Positions 44,640-57,948 are shown, numbered from the stretch's first letter. The stretch is 64,000 nucleotides of DNA from Takakia lepidozioides (GCA_030704615.1 CM060732.1:82359171-82423170); one strand, 5' to 3'. Notes: a model not told the origin generated them from the sequence alone. Numbers and translations: made by a program.

Positions 44640-47433
44640 TGTCTCATACGAAAGTCATGGCCTTACGAGTCTGCTCAAGCTCATCAATCTCCATAGTTGT
44701 GTACAGACCTGTGTATCGACCCAATCTGTGATCCCATGTGAATCTATCTCATGTGAAAGACACCTGTAAATGTGGCCAACGGGCACTATGCCGATACTAA
44801 CGAAAAGTCATAGTCGATGCTACTATCACTTAAGCAGGATGAGGGATCTCATCTGTAGGCTCCATGATGATGCGCTCTGGAAATGAACTCCAAAGATAGA
44901 AAATATGCTCACGCAACCGATCATACCCTCAAATGGTGATCTCAATGTAGTGGGGGTGGCGCACAGCTAGAGTCACAGCCAACAATGGACCGAAGACACT
45001 AACCCATGTATCACTATCACAAGGCACATCTACATACCCAAAAGATCGATAATGACCTCGAAAAATACACGCGCGTAAATCTGCAGATCCACCACTATCA
45101 TAAATAAGATGAAACGCACATGAGGCTATGGGATGAGTAGAGAAAATGACAATGCACCAGCGGCAGCAGTGAACTCACGACTACTGGCCATACGTCTCAC
45201 AATGGCCTCATCGAAACCCCTCTGTCGTAGGCGAGTCCAAGATGGAACTGGAGAGGTGGGAATGACAAAATACTCGCAAAAATATGTCAACTCAAATGGC
45301 ACCCGACTAGACCACCTCTCATAACTGCGACGTGTATAAAACATGTCCACAATACCAACAAGTTATACACACACGTGATTTCGAATCAGATGCATGCGTG
45401 AGTTATGTAAATAAAAAAATGCAACATGCATCATTGCAGAACAAACTCTATTCAAGATTATACATATTTTTTACGCACGATCAATAACTATATACATATC
45501 ATGCACGTCGTCCACATGACAGATAAATCCCTCGGTCGTGTAGTAGACCTCCGTTCGTTTCGATCGTCGAGCAGTTGGAGACAACGCCGAATCAATGGAG
45601 TCTGGCATTGTACAACCTCTATCTCTGAGATCGCTCAAGGTCATAAATCGGCGACCACAAACGTAGGGAACACCAGCCTCATCCATCACACACTCTAAGA
45701 CCTCAGTGATTCGCAACAACCCATCCATCGTGACTCCCACACCATCACGAACCACATACTGTACATATGAACCTGGATATAAATATGTCATCACCCCCTA
45801 TACTGTAATCGCATGTGCGTCAACCCTAAGAAAGCGATGACCCTCAAAGTATGGAACCCCTCCCGCAACACACAACAACGGTGGAACGACATCGTGAGTG
45901 CCGCCTACGTAAGACGTCCGACGAGACCACAATGCATGGGGCGCATCAATAGGGATACTCAACAACAATTGCTCCAACTCGTCATACTGAGGGGAAATGA
46001 GCATAAACCCTCCAAAGTCATCCGCATAAGCCATCCGTGTAGTGATAACAGCATGTGAAGGCTGCTCGTAGTAAACCCCCCCAACATAAAAATATGGACT
46101 GGCATGGCCACGATCCAATCCTAACAGCAATAACGGATGAGGGGTGCTCACTGGCCAAGGAAGAACCTGGGCTAGCTGTACTCGCCTACGCATATCATCA
46201 TCCATGACCAAAATCGTAACAATATGCTGCTCAGGAATGACCCCAATGCAAGAGCGAATATAACTATTAACCGTAAACGTATCGTCATGACAGTCCGCCT
46301 GTGATGGTTGACACGGATCTAGTATGGCTGCATGGATCAGAGGCTCCTCGTGTACTGGTGAATCAGGGCAATGATCCTCAGAAAATAGAGATGATAGTCC
46401 TCCATGCAAGTCTGTGAACGCGAATCTATCGTCCTCTAGGCTGCCTCTCGGTCAAAACCTCTCACTGTCTCTGTACCTCTCGAGTCTATATCTCAAGCTC
46501 ATGTTTCTGTCTCTCGATATCCTGTCTCAAACTCTGCAGCTCAGAACGCTCTCTCAGTATCTCCCGCCTATCTCTTTGCACATCGAGCCTGTCTCTCTCA
46601 ACCTCTCGACTCTGTACAAGCAATCTTGGTTGAGACACAAGTAATCGCCTAATGCGATCTCCCTGAGTACCGGACGCAGAATTGGCTGGCACCTGACGTG
46701 TAGAATGAGGTGATGTAGGAATGACTCTCTGTGACGTGGAAACATTATGCATGATCGAACAATAAGCATCTGCTGTACGTGGGATGTCACGAGGTGGAAG
46801 ACCTAAAATCAACCTCTGCTGAGGGGTAGAAATGGTGGCTACTCTCATACGACAACCATATGACTCTTCGCGATGGGCATCAACAACAGCCGTCACGATA
46901 CCAGGCCTAATGTACTGATGTCGACGTGGTCTACTAACATCATGTATGCCCTCGTGAGCCACACGGACACTCAAAGGAGTGGGACTGTGCACGACTGAAT
47001 GTACAGCTCGAGGTGCATAAGCAGCCGGAGACGAAAGATCGGGCAAAAGTGCAGAATGCATAATACCCTCTTGTCGTTCTTGCTCATTCTCTCTCTCACG
47101 TATCACCCTGTCAACTTCTCTGTCCACCTGAGCTTGTCTATCACGAGATGCCCTATTTATTCCCTAAGCCTCTTCAATCAAACCATCAATCTTGTCTGGA
47201 TCAGACAATGACAAAGCAAGTGAGTCAGAGCGGGATCCAGACTCTCGCTTGTGCCTCAAAGTCTCTTGTAATGCATGCAAATCCGCACGTGCCCTGCTAA
47301 AATCTCTCGAGGGACTAGATAGATCTGTTGCTTTACCTCTGTTTCCGAGTAAAGCACCATCACCCAGCAAGCTGTCGGCCAAGTTGCGAACAACCCGTTT
47401 CAGAGACTCTTGACCCTCCGCCATTTGAATCAC
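44640..47433 (-). pseudogene. Decayed gene of unknown family, convergent with the 36-43.5 kb gene
   Basis: From 47433 the frame encodes a charged N-terminus (MAEGQESLKRVVRNLADSLL), one in-frame TAG at about 47166, then an Arg/Glu-rich coiled-coil-like region ending RQKHELEI at 46486. Further segments follow: 46409-45798 (YFYVGGVYYEQPSHAVITTR, ISPQYDELEQLLLSIPIDAP), 45794-45471 (GVPYVCGRRFMTLSDLRDRG) and 45350-45126 (SWTRLRQRGFDEAIVRRMAS). Stops lie between them, which could be introns or damage. I do not recognise any domain. Its tail-to-tail placement with the + gene suggests the pair came from one two-gene element. Confidence 0.45.
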
Positions 47434-47539
47434 CTACAAATGTTACACACAATACACATGATTTGTACATACAAAGTATGGAAGACAACATGCGTGTATA
47501 TTTGACATGTTTTAAAAATATATATTAATTGTGTAACCA

Positions 47540-47580
47540 AGATGTCCAAGCCAGGATTTGAACCCGGGATGCAAGGACTT
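47540..47580 (-). other. tRNA-like B-box segment
   Basis: On the minus strand, CCCGGGTTCAAATCCTGG resembles a T-arm with five stem pairs followed by an acceptor-like end. I find no matching A box or 5' acceptor half, so it is at most a tRNA or SINE fragment. Confidence 0.3.
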
Positions 47581-48502
47581 CCTACACGACGACACAGAGA
47601 GAATATGGCAACGAGCTTCACCCCTCGAGAAAGAGCTACATCATATCTCTGATCTGGCCCGCAGGCCAGCCATGCACTGCCACCAGCACACTGACGGAAG
47701 TACCATCGCTTATAACCATATCTCTATCATCCGTGCCGCGTTGCAAGAAGCCACATGTGAAGCCCAACTTGCTTCCAAAGACTTGTTTTTCATTTCAGTG
47801 ATGGATGAATTGTTATGTAGTCTAAGCAGTTACTTCTCACAACGAACATGGGAAACAACTATATTGATCAAATATACAACATGAATCTTAGAAGTGTTAT
47901 ACAGACCTTAACCTCATAAGAACAATATCAAATTATGCAAACTTTCATTGCATGTGATGTGTATGACAGACACATACAACAAATGACGGAAAGCCGACTT
48001 CGTTCTCAGACACCTTGTAAGTAACCGGGCCTCTAACTGTCTTGCTCTTTCCACGACCTATTGTGGGCACAATAACAATCACAGGAAGGGTATGATAGCA
48101 ATCAGACAATATACATGAGCAATTGATGCCTGTGCAGCCACCCATCCAATAAACATGGCGTCTCGCTGCGCATCAGCACACATAGCTCTCCCCCCTCGGG
48201 GTTTAGAAAAATTGAGGGGAGCAGGAGGGGAAGATTAAAAAACACAAAACAAAAAGAAAGAAGAAAGGGAGAAATGAGAATGGCAAGGAGGAAGAGATAG
48301 TGGTGAAGAAGAAAAAACATCAAGCAAAAAACCAGCGAGTATATTGATTTTTATGTTGCGGCGGGGGTGTGTTTGCTGCTGCAGCAGCCTGATTGCTCCC
48401 GCCCGCGAGCTACCTGCTAGCCAGCAACACACCACCAACCACCAATGCACCACCATTCAAGGTCAAAAGGAAAGAAGATAGGAAGAAAAGATAGTGACAA
48501 AG

Positions 48503-49098
48503 AGCTGATAACAGGGAAAAGCAAACTGAAATGTATTGAAGGAGGTGCCTTCATTGCAGAACTCAACCTTCAAATCTAGGGACAACTCTGATAACAGGGA
48601 AAGAACAAGCTGAAATGTGTTGAAGAAAATGACGCAATTACCAGTACGTGGTTCTATTAATTGTGCTGCTGCCGCTGCTGTTTTCAGTTGACCATCTACG
48701 CACACAGATTTCTTCCCTGGTCCTTCACCTATCCCTGACCGTGTACAAATCATAAATGCATCTCTCAGCTTTGCTGCTAGCATGAGCTGACACTGATGGC
48801 GTGAAGTTCTTCTAGCAAATACCCCAACCCTACTTATTCCAGCAAACACCCCAACCCCACTTATCCACCAACGAGCTAACTTCCAAAAATCAACCAAAAA
48901 ACTTGGGGACGACTCTGATAATAGAAAAAAAACAAGCTGAAATGTGTTGAAAAATGTGACATCTTACCAGCGCTTGCAGTTTCAACGTGCCATCACCACA
49001 TAGTCCTTCACCCAACCAGCTAACTGACAGAATTCAACATGCATCTCAGGGCCGAGTCTGATGAGAAGGGAAAACAAGCTGAAACACGTTGAAGAAGA
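48503..49098. repeat. Diverged direct repeats (TCTGATAA...AAGCTGAAATGTGTTGAA)
   Basis: A motif of about 45 bp with the core ACAAGCTGAAATGTGTTGAA recurs at about 48503, 48590, 48912 and 49055. The text CACATAGTCCTTCAC also occurs twice (about 48997 and 49113). The region has no credible ORF and looks like a locally duplicated non-coding element. Confidence 0.55.
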
Positions 49099-49099
49099 A

Positions 49100-52000
49100 G
49101 AAGGCCCTCACCACATAGTCCTTCACTTTGTGTCATGACCCATGGAGGATCTGACCTCGCAGCAACGACGACGGAGTTCTGCAGGCAGGAGCAGCAGTAG
49201 GGTTCACACCTTCACCAAAGGACTCCGGACTTAGATGGAGGGAGAAGAGAAAATAAAAGTGGCACCGCAGGAGAAAAACAAGACACCACGGGAGAACTTA
49301 GAGAGTGTTGGCGGACAGGCTTGAGTAGGCTTCACTCTGTTGGTGGACCAACAATCCGGCATGGACTAACGCATGAACTACAAAATAGTTCATCTCGAGT
49401 TGTCGGGAACCTTTGTCGTCTGGGCATTACTTCATTTTGGACCAATTTGGTTATTAATTGTGTCATTGCACCTAAGGTAACATGCTACTGCTTAGGCTAA
49501 ATACTAGGCTATCTTGGTCTTTACAAAAAGAGAAACCACATTCAACTCTAGAATGTTATGACTAGAGATACCTAATCCTACATTATAAATATAGCGATTT
49601 CGAACAAACGAGCAATACCGTAGTGGAACGACAAATTAGACACAATAATTATTAAATCCAAAATATTCTCTTTAGGCACTTTCAGAAAGAATTTATATAA
49701 ATTAGGCACATGTCATCCATCATTTCTCATGTTTACGCGCCTTTCATCAATTGGAACTCTCTCCTTGCATCCCCTTCCTCTTTTTTCAATGTGAGGCTCT
49801 GAAAGCCAATTTTACAGAGGCTTTGTTTACAGCCATAGATTCTCAAGTGGAAGGGATTCCTAGTTGCTCATAGATACCAGACTTCTCTCTTGATGTTGAG
49901 GTGTGTTTAGGTGGTGGAGAGCATGAGTCGTTGCCTTGGAAATTTGCACATCGAAGACTGAGATATACCTAACTTGAATGGTGATCAAGAATCAATGATG
50001 GACATTTGCAGAATGTTCGGGACTCATTGGAAGGTCCTATGGAGGTTCTATGGACCTAGGGAATTGGCCTATATTCTTTGAGTATTTATGAAGATTTTTA
50101 TTTTTATTTTTATAAAAAATATATAGAGTTTAGAGAATTTTACTGAATTATGTACTTTCATGCTATTTTTCTAGCATTTTAGGCATAAATATTGAAAAAT
50201 TGCATATTTGCTTAGGCATTTTTTTTTTAAAAAAAATTGTGCATAATCTGCCGGTCTACTACGGTATATACAACTAAACAAGAAAATCAAATAGAGAGAA
50301 GAGGAAATGACCTTGACAAACACCTTTCGGTAAGCTATCCTTGTCGAAGTAAATCGATGATCTACAATTGAATCGTACGAGGCCAATCTAACTCCAAATC
50401 GCATCGACCGAGTTGGGGCTATTGTTTTGGGGCATAGTTGCACCATCTTGACAGGCGTTGAACAAAAAATGAAGTCGTCCCTAATATCCACTAATCACAC
50501 TCCCAAGCTCTCTCAGACTAGACTAAACAAAAATTCTCTATCACACAAGCTGTCACCCCCATTCCAACTGAGACTCTCAAAATGTATTGGACTAGAATAC
50601 AATACATCTCCAGCAAACATGAACAGACTGAGCAAAATTCCATATATCTATGCTGACATCGGAACGCATCCTCGTATTCGCCATGTAAAGGGGCACCGAC
50701 ATCTTCTGTCGTTAACGACATTTAATGACACGTAAGGTTAATATAATAATATTAATTAAAATAAATGAGAATATCTCGATCTTTCGCGCCACAAAATCGT
50801 TTCAAATTGAAACCAATGTGGTGTATATGATGATTGTCTTTCAAGTCTAATCTTTGGAAGCAAGAGCCACACGTCTATTATGTTCAGGATCATCGATATC
50901 CAAATTATATCATAGCAACTCTGCGAGAGACATATCTCAAACTTTCGCATTGCGAAATCGCACGAAATTGAGACCATTGTACACGATAATCAGCTATCTT
51001 CCCAACTCGAGGTTCCATACAAAATGTCACATGTATACCCTAAGGCCTAGAGAGTCTACATTTGGGAGCTTTGACCACTACCAGACATCAAAATAACTAG
51101 AAACACAACTGGACAGTGGAAACCCAAGGCAACAGCTATCATGTTGAGGATCTGCAGCCTTGGAAAGAGATACGATGTGACTTTGATATTGATCCGTAAG
51201 ATAATTTCGCAAAGTTGAGTCAAATTACTACAACTCAGTTGATAATATTTGTGTGGTTTACATGATTACAGATTATGATTGCAACAACGACACATCTGTG
51301 AAATTTTGTTTGAGAAACTTTATACCTAGAGAGACTATTTGCCATTCGGCCATTTTCCAACACATTAAGCAAAAACGAGATTAAATTCCACATGTTAGGC
51401 AAGAACATTTTGAAGTTTTTTATAAATTGACACTCATTACTCTCTTGATTCTGAAAGAATTTCCTCTTCTGCAATGCGAAAGAAAATAAGTGGTGCTATG
51501 AGCTCATTTTGAGTGGTGTTATAAGCTCTGTTCTCTCTGATGCTATAATTATTTGGCATGGAGAGGAGTCTCTCGGTTATTATAAATTGTCTTCAAATCT
51601 CCATTATTTTCATCCGGATTACAGATTAAATGTTGTAACGGATGTTTTGGGATCCAAGCTATGTGGATATTTCAGCGTTTGACCTATATCCATATTATTC
51701 TTTCGCATTATGAAATTCAGATAGTGCAATGCTTTATGACAGATAAATATATAATCCATAGCTTTGATTAAAGCATATTTAGAGTATTCAATTCATGCCC
51801 GTGGATGTAAATATACCCATTGATATTTCTGGATATTTTTGCTTTACGACATATATATTTAATAAAATACTCAATTTCCACGTTATTTTTGGGATCACGA
51901 ATAAAAAAACCCTAAATTAGCACCCATATTCTGGACATGTTCAAGCAGATGTGGTCATTGTAGCTCAATTGGAGTGTCACTCGTAGGTCAATTAAAAAGG

Positions 52001-52569
52001 TCTGATCCTTCATAAGGGGGTGAAAGCAAGCTACAGTGTCCCAAAAAAGTCCCAAGGTAGCCTCCCAAGAAGTCCGAATAATCCTTGATTTAATAATTAC
52101 AAAAAAGATATAGTCGTTGGATTCATCCATGCCGAAAGATTTGAACCGTCTAAAGTTGACAATGTCAGACATTAGAGTGTTCAATTGTTTTTTTTTTAAT
52201 AATTGTTTTTAGATTAATATCAGGAACGTCATTGCAAGTATTTGTTTTTTTGTTTTTTTTTGTTTTTTTAGAGAACAGGGGCAATGTCCTCGTAGAACTT
52301 TATTAAGATTATTTTGGGGAAAAAAAATTAAAACCTGTCATACATCATAGAGATACACACACCGTGATCAGTGAAAGATGATCAATCCTCCTATCGGAAT
52401 CAACAGAGTACAACTAGCCTCCGGAGTGGACAGACAAAAACTTTGTCGTCAAGAAACCCTACTTGGGGTTTCAAACCCCGTAGGGGATTGAAGAGAACCA
52501 TTATATTTTTTACCCTAGATATCGAGATGGCAGCCCAAGTGGACCCTGGATTTAATTTTTTTCATTAGT
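49100..52569. other. AT-rich intergenic; no gene seen
   Basis: Only short, unsupported open frames. Poly-T and poly-A runs around 50220 and 52190-52330. No recognisable element ends. Confidence 0.4.
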
Positions 52570-53100
52570 ACATTAGGTGGGACCGCCAAGTTTTGACAGA
52601 CGCTTCAATTTTTATTTTATTTTATTTCCTTGAAAATGGATACAGCCGCCAATTATGGCGATCGCATCTATTAAAAAAAAACATTACATGCGACCGCCAA
52701 TTATGGCGGTCACATCCATTTAAAAAAAAATTATATACAACTGTCAACGTCAGTGATCGTATCAATTTCCTGAAAATATGTGGAACCGCTAGGACTAGCG
52801 GTCGCATGTAATATATATATTTTTTAATAGGTGCGACCACCATATTTGACAGTCGCACCTATTTTCAGAAAAAATAAAATCCTAAAAATTGATGCACCCA
52901 CCAAGATTGGCGTTCGAATGCAATTTTTTTATTTTTTTTAATAGTTACGACCATCGAGTCTGGCAATTGCATATATTTTTTAATTGTTTTTAAAGGGACG
53001 ACCCCTATAATTGGCGATCTCACCCATTTTCAGGAAACAAATAAAAAATAAAAATACTATAATTTTTTTGAGAAAAAATGATGCGACTGCCAATGTAGAT
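52570..53100. repeat. Palindrome array, GCGACCGCCA type (diverged)
   Basis: At least five degenerate palindromes of the kind that fills 39402-42734, such as the one at 52690-52712 (GCGACCGCCA...TGGCGGTCAC), with AT-rich spacers. The order and spacing are similar but the arms carry more mutations. Confidence 0.75.
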
Positions 53101-53212
53101 TAATGTATATAATCTTTTATTTTCTAAACAGTAACCTAGAAGAGCCCAAAAGAACGAGACACAACCTAGGTATAAATACCAAATGATCAATGGAAATAAT
53201 CTTAGACATCAT

Positions 53213-53501
53213 GCAAGATTGCAAAAGTATTTATATTTCTGCCCGAGTTCATATTGGTTGAATCATTCCCTGACTGAGTTACCCTATTGAACTTTTCAAG
53301 ACGCGACACACTTGATTCATTGTTAAGGGGTTTTGAGATGTCAAACTAATCCTCTAGCAAGATTGCAAAAGTATTTATATTTCCGCCCGAGTTCATGTTC
53401 GCTGAATCATTCCCTGACTGAGTTACCTTATTGAACTTTTCAAGACGCGACACACTTGATTCATTGATAAGGGATTTTGAGATGTCAAACTAATCCTCTA
53501 G
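53213..53501. repeat. 144-bp tandem duplication
   Basis: 53213-53356 and 53357-53501 are near-identical direct copies (start GCAAGATTGCAAAAG, end AATCCTCTAG), with only a few substitutions, which suggests a fairly recent event. Non-coding. Confidence 0.92.
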
Positions 53502-53994
53502 TTACCGTTGTTCATTGACAGTGAGTAACATTGATGACTGGAAGAATATTTATCTAAATGAAGGAAAAAATTTGTAATTACACCACAGCTCGACCAGGCT
53601 GCTGCATGTGTCACACCCCACATGCTGTCAGAGGTCTTGCCGCCTCGCACCGTGCGGCTTCATTACAACGCGGTCACACAAAATTCAAGGCAGCGAACGA
53701 AAGAAAGAAAGAAACGTCATCCTAGAAGAAGCGTAATATTGTATTCTATCTGTCGCCTAAGAGAAGTTTGGTAACTTGCTGGACTTCTAGACTTTCTGTT
53801 GACATCATCATTGTGAATGAACTTACTTGTGGCGTCCCAACGGTCATATTCATCATATTAGAAAAAAAAACATTATTCTCAAACCGACAAGAGTTATGTA
53901 TCTGCTCATACCAGGGGAGTTATCTAGGGGTGCAGTTGTTTTGAATTATTTTTCTTGACCTTGGGCTTCATAGATGACACTTGTTGTTCACTAT

Positions 53995-54671
53995 TCACAA
54001 TGTCGGCGTTGTTCGAAATTTTATAATATAACCCTTTTCTTGAATCGGTCGGTAAAGATCTCGAATAAGATCCCGGACAATTCTCCTCGTATCTTGGGCT
54101 TCTTCGATTGGAAACAATAACTTTCGAAAAAAAAATTCAGATATATTGGTATGCAACACCATCACATTACAAACAACTTGCATGAACTTCAGGACAAACC
54201 ATCCGATTGTGGCCATTTGTTTGCTGAAAAACTTTACATTCTCCTAAGTGCATATTTCTTATCTACTCAGACATTTCTCTTTAGAGGTTTTCAAACTCAC
54301 CTCGAGTAGAAATGTAACTTTTATATGGCTCTCGATATTTTTGTGAGTTCCATTCAAGGAATTCAAGTGCCACATTTTTGTGGCGCTCGGTATCGACAAT
54401 GACTAAGCTGCAATGATGTACACGAAAGAAGGGTATGAGCCAATAGTCTAACTCGAATAGTTTCAACCACCTCGCCCAGTGGGAAACCACACCAGGCTTG
54501 TCGTCCATTGCTTTTCGTAGAAAGAAAGAAACAATTAGTAGTTTTCTCCTCAATGAGATTTTTTTGGTACCTAAACATTATGATGGCATCATTCACCATT
54601 GTTGTAGGGCTCCCCATTATAATAGTTTCATGACTTGTTATCTCAATATTATAATGAAAATTCTCCAGCAA
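53995..54671 (-). pseudogene. Ulp1-like (C48) cysteine protease relic
   Basis: Three blocks in the right order resemble the Ulp1 fold: MVNDAIIMFRYQKNL...CFFLST (about 54600-54520, the 'WLND..I..Y' region), FFRVHHCSLVIVDTERHKNV (about 54430, the 'HW.L.viD' region with the catalytic His), and ATIGWFVLKFMQ (about 54185), matching the 'DCGxFVLKFM' motif. In the last block the expected Asp-Cys is Thr-Ile, so the nucleophile is lost. The blocks lie in different frames. Ulp1-like genes are often carried by plant DNA transposons, which fits the repeat arrays on both sides. Confidence 0.5.
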
Positions 54672-54854
54672 AAAAAAATGTCATTCTCGTCAAAAGTGCG
54701 GCCATTTCTTTCACTCTATATGCATTGAAGGGTGACTGCTTCGAAACAGGTCATGCCTTGTTTGCCGCATAGGATCTGAGACATTGTAGTCACCACAGAA
54801 AGAAAACTTATATGTATTTCATGACATAAAAGTGGATAAAGGATGCTATGATCA

Positions 54855-55850
54855 TCAAAGTCGGCAACGACTATCAAGAATAAAAAAAAATTGTAGCTCT
54901 TTCACGTTTTGTATTTGGCTTCTATTTTGAATGAAGTGTTGTGCTTTTAACTGTTTTGTTCAGTTGGAAAATGCTTGGACACGTCATTTGATGTTTCCCT
55001 AGTAACCTTAAAATCAGCAACGACTTTAAGAATCCGTTCCAAGTTTCTGAAATGAAAAATACGATGATTGTGAACATGCGTTGAGGTGTATGGACATTGT
55101 CTCGCAGCTCTCATCTAGATCTATTACAATATAGGTAGTCGGCAACGACCACAAAGAGATCAAAACGGATATGCAGGTTCCGGCAAACGTGAATAAGGTA
55201 CATTTTTAATCAGTTTTATTTCATCCCCAATATGCAACCTGCGAAACTCATTTCAACTGTAGAAGGTGTTTCCTCTCACATATGTAGTCTCACGTCTCTA
55301 TAGTCGGCATCGACTTCAATGATTTCAAGTAGATGAGCTTAATCACAACATCCGTGCTTCACACAAACAACTGTGAACCCATGGAAAACTCGACAATCCT
55401 GTCAACAACTCCTCACAAAATGATCGGTACTGTATTGATTTCCATGACAATTATTTTGGTGCACGTTGTTTTGGCCATGTCAGCAACAAATTCCGGTGTG
55501 TGAATAATTTGTGTGTTAGGAAATGCTGTTGGTAAGATTGTATATCCGGGACGCCAATGTCTTGTAGTCGACACAGACTACAAGAATTAAGTGAAAGAAG
55601 ATGGATGGAGTCATATTTAATCGCAAAAAAGTGAGAGTTGAAAAATGAGCTCATCTGAGCAAAGAGTTGGAGTTAATAAATTCATCCAAATGGTCATGCA
55701 CTTTGTAGTCGGCACAGACTACAAATAATCTAAGCATGTTCATATTTCCAAATCTGTTTAAAAAATGAGCTTATTCGATGAAAGAGTTGGAGTTAACAAA
55801 ATAATCCAAGTTGTCATGCACTTTATAGTTGGCACAGACCATAAGAATTC
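54855..55850. repeat. Second palindrome family, TAGTCGGCA..GACTA
   Basis: Short hairpins with arms like GTAGTC / GACTAC and a GGCACA or GGCAAC loop occur at about 54860, 55013, 55137, 55301, 55563, 55706 and 55827, usually followed by AAGAAT or similar. A related piece is at 57283. Spacing is roughly 120-260 bp. No coding potential. The arms differ from the GCGACCGCCA type. Confidence 0.65.
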
Positions 55851-56261
55851 AAAACATGCAGGATATCCAATGCGTCTCTATGGGATCCAAGGACAGGGAT
55901 CACGAACTAACATACCCATGACTTCAGATACGGTGAGAGTTGCGTGATCGATGACCTCCTGATCTTCCCGCATCTTCAAACGTCGCAGCATAATATAATA
56001 TAAGTGCTTGCAGTAGGTGTAAGATCATTTTGCTTTCTTCATTTTGTCAAAATCAAGGCATGTGCACTACGGACTTCTAGAGATGCAAACATTGTACACC
56101 TCCCCTATTTTTGCTGATCCCGGTGTGCACAGTGTGTACACACGTCCAATTTCAGGGCGAGGAACATCCTTGAATGATTGCACCGTGGCCTACAAAGACT
56201 GAGCTAACTCCATCTTCTTACAAGCGATTGCTGACCGTTTCTTCCGCCAGTATATTATGTC

Positions 56262-57275
56262 TCATATTTTCGTCGCGTACGAGTCCGGATCCAGATTATT
56301 GATATCTTCCGTAACACAGTCCCATTCACCTTGGGAATTACCCACGTCATTTGGGGGAACAAGTCGAAAGCCTGCTTTTGTGAAGAAGTCAACCTCTGCC
56401 TGAGTTAAGTTCGTCCCAACCATCACAAGCCAAACATCCGGAATATCAGGTTTGTCCAGCACATATTGGCTCGATTCGCCACCGACACAGTAAACGATGT
56501 CTGTTGGGTAATGTCAAATCTCCATCATCTTCGGCTTCACCAGGGCAGGAGGATAGTGCCGACCAACAAACCTCAAAGCCGGAACACCCAAACTCTAGAG
56601 TAACCTGATTTCCTGTTTACATGCCTTCCCACTGTCAGAGCGCACTGCCCATCACTTCACCCGTGATGTGTTAGAAGTTCGTGCTATGTGTCAGCATGCC
56701 GTTGACACAAGCGACTCCAGAATTGGCTTTTTGTTCTGAACTGGAAGATCATCCTCCAAAGTCTCCACTAACATGTCAGTAGTGCATTTGGTCACTCTTG
56801 GTCCACCAGCACCTTCACGACGTCTCGGTGTCATTCGGAGATTTAAGTCAGACCTCCAGAAGTGAACATGTTCCTCTTTGTGCAAGTTGCTCAGAACAAT
56901 CTTTCATTTTGTTGTTCGAGTTTGGAAATCACCCTCGAGCCCTGGATTTCGTCCATGAAGCTCAGTGTCATCTACGAAAGACCTGACCGCTTCTGCCATT
57001 TTAGTTGGATCAGACAATCGCGATGCAGCACGGGTAAGCAGTTATGCCCGGTCGGGTCCGGAACCCTTTGCTCCACCCTTCAGATAATTGTGGTTGTCAC
57101 ACGATTGCATAATTGTCCTCGTCAAATCGTTCCTGGTGGCTGTATAAAGGTCGACCTTCGATACACCGCTCCCAGCCTGCCAACTCGCATGCACGGCCTC
57201 GGACATGTTCACATTTGACATTGCAGCGTTCTCTTCTAGCTCCAAATCCTGCAGTACACATGTACAAGTCAGCAT
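56262..57275 (-). pseudogene. Unrecognised ORF with in-frame stops
   Basis: One frame stays protein-like for about 1 kb, interrupted by at least five stop codons but no frameshift: MSNVNMSEAVHASWQAG (about 57240), RSDLNLRMTPRRREGAGG (about 56830), LGVPALRFVGRHYPPALVK (about 56580), DKPDIPDVWLVMVGTNLTQ (about 56450), to the stop at 56262 and perhaps beyond. I do not recognise the family. With the Ulp1-like relic on the same strand and arrays outside both, it may be part of a larger decayed element. Confidence 0.5.
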
Positions 57276-57309
57276 TGAAACATAGTCGGTGCAGACTATT
57301 AAACAGCAT

Positions 57310-57730
57310 AGGTGTAACCGTCGATTATGACGATCACATGTAATTTTTTAGTTTTTATAATACGTACTACCATCAATTATGGCGGTTGCATGTAGCTCTA
57401 TATTTTTATAAAAAACATGTGACCGCCGAGGCCGATGACCGCATATAATCTTTTATTTTTTAATAGGCGTGAACGCCCAAGGCTGACGATCATATATAAT
57501 TAAATTAAAAAAATAAAAAATAAAAAATAACATACAACCGTATTTTTAAATAAAATAAAAAATTACATGCGACTGCTTTAATTGGCTGTCGTACCTATTT
57601 TTTTTAAAATTAAAAAATATGCGACCGTCAGCCTTGGCGATCGTATCAATTTTAAGAAATATTATTTTCATTTTTTTCCTAAAAGAATGAAAACTTACAT
57701 TCGACTATCTGCATTTGCGGATGCATCAGT
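57310..57730. repeat. Palindrome array, GCGACCGCCA type (diverged)
   Basis: Degenerate palindromes such as GTGACCGCCGAGGCCGATGA at about 57419 and GCGACCGTCAGCCTTGGCG at 57621, separated by AT-rich spacers. With 52570-53100 it brackets the Ulp1-like relic and the unknown ORF. Confidence 0.65.
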
Positions 57731-57948
57731 TTTTAAGAATTTTTTTTTCTTGAAAATTGTAGCATGTAATTTTCATTTTTTTACTTTCTAGTAATCCTTC
57801 ACGTTGTATTGCACAGAACAGTCGATATCATCTTAAAAACGATGAGATTGACAGTGTTGTCACTGCCCACACAACATTCATACCTAGCAAGTGGGTGGTC
57901 CGTTACTGACAGATGAATTGAATCGAGAAAAGGTATATCTGGAGAGCA

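Noticed and set aside
47540-47580. Functional tRNA gene
   Set aside because: Only a T-arm-like part is present; no A box, D-arm or matching acceptor stem could be folded.
56262-57275. C-to-T decay or RNA-editing signature in the stop codons
   Set aside because: Every stop codon is one C-to-T step from a sense codon, so the pattern carries no information by itself.
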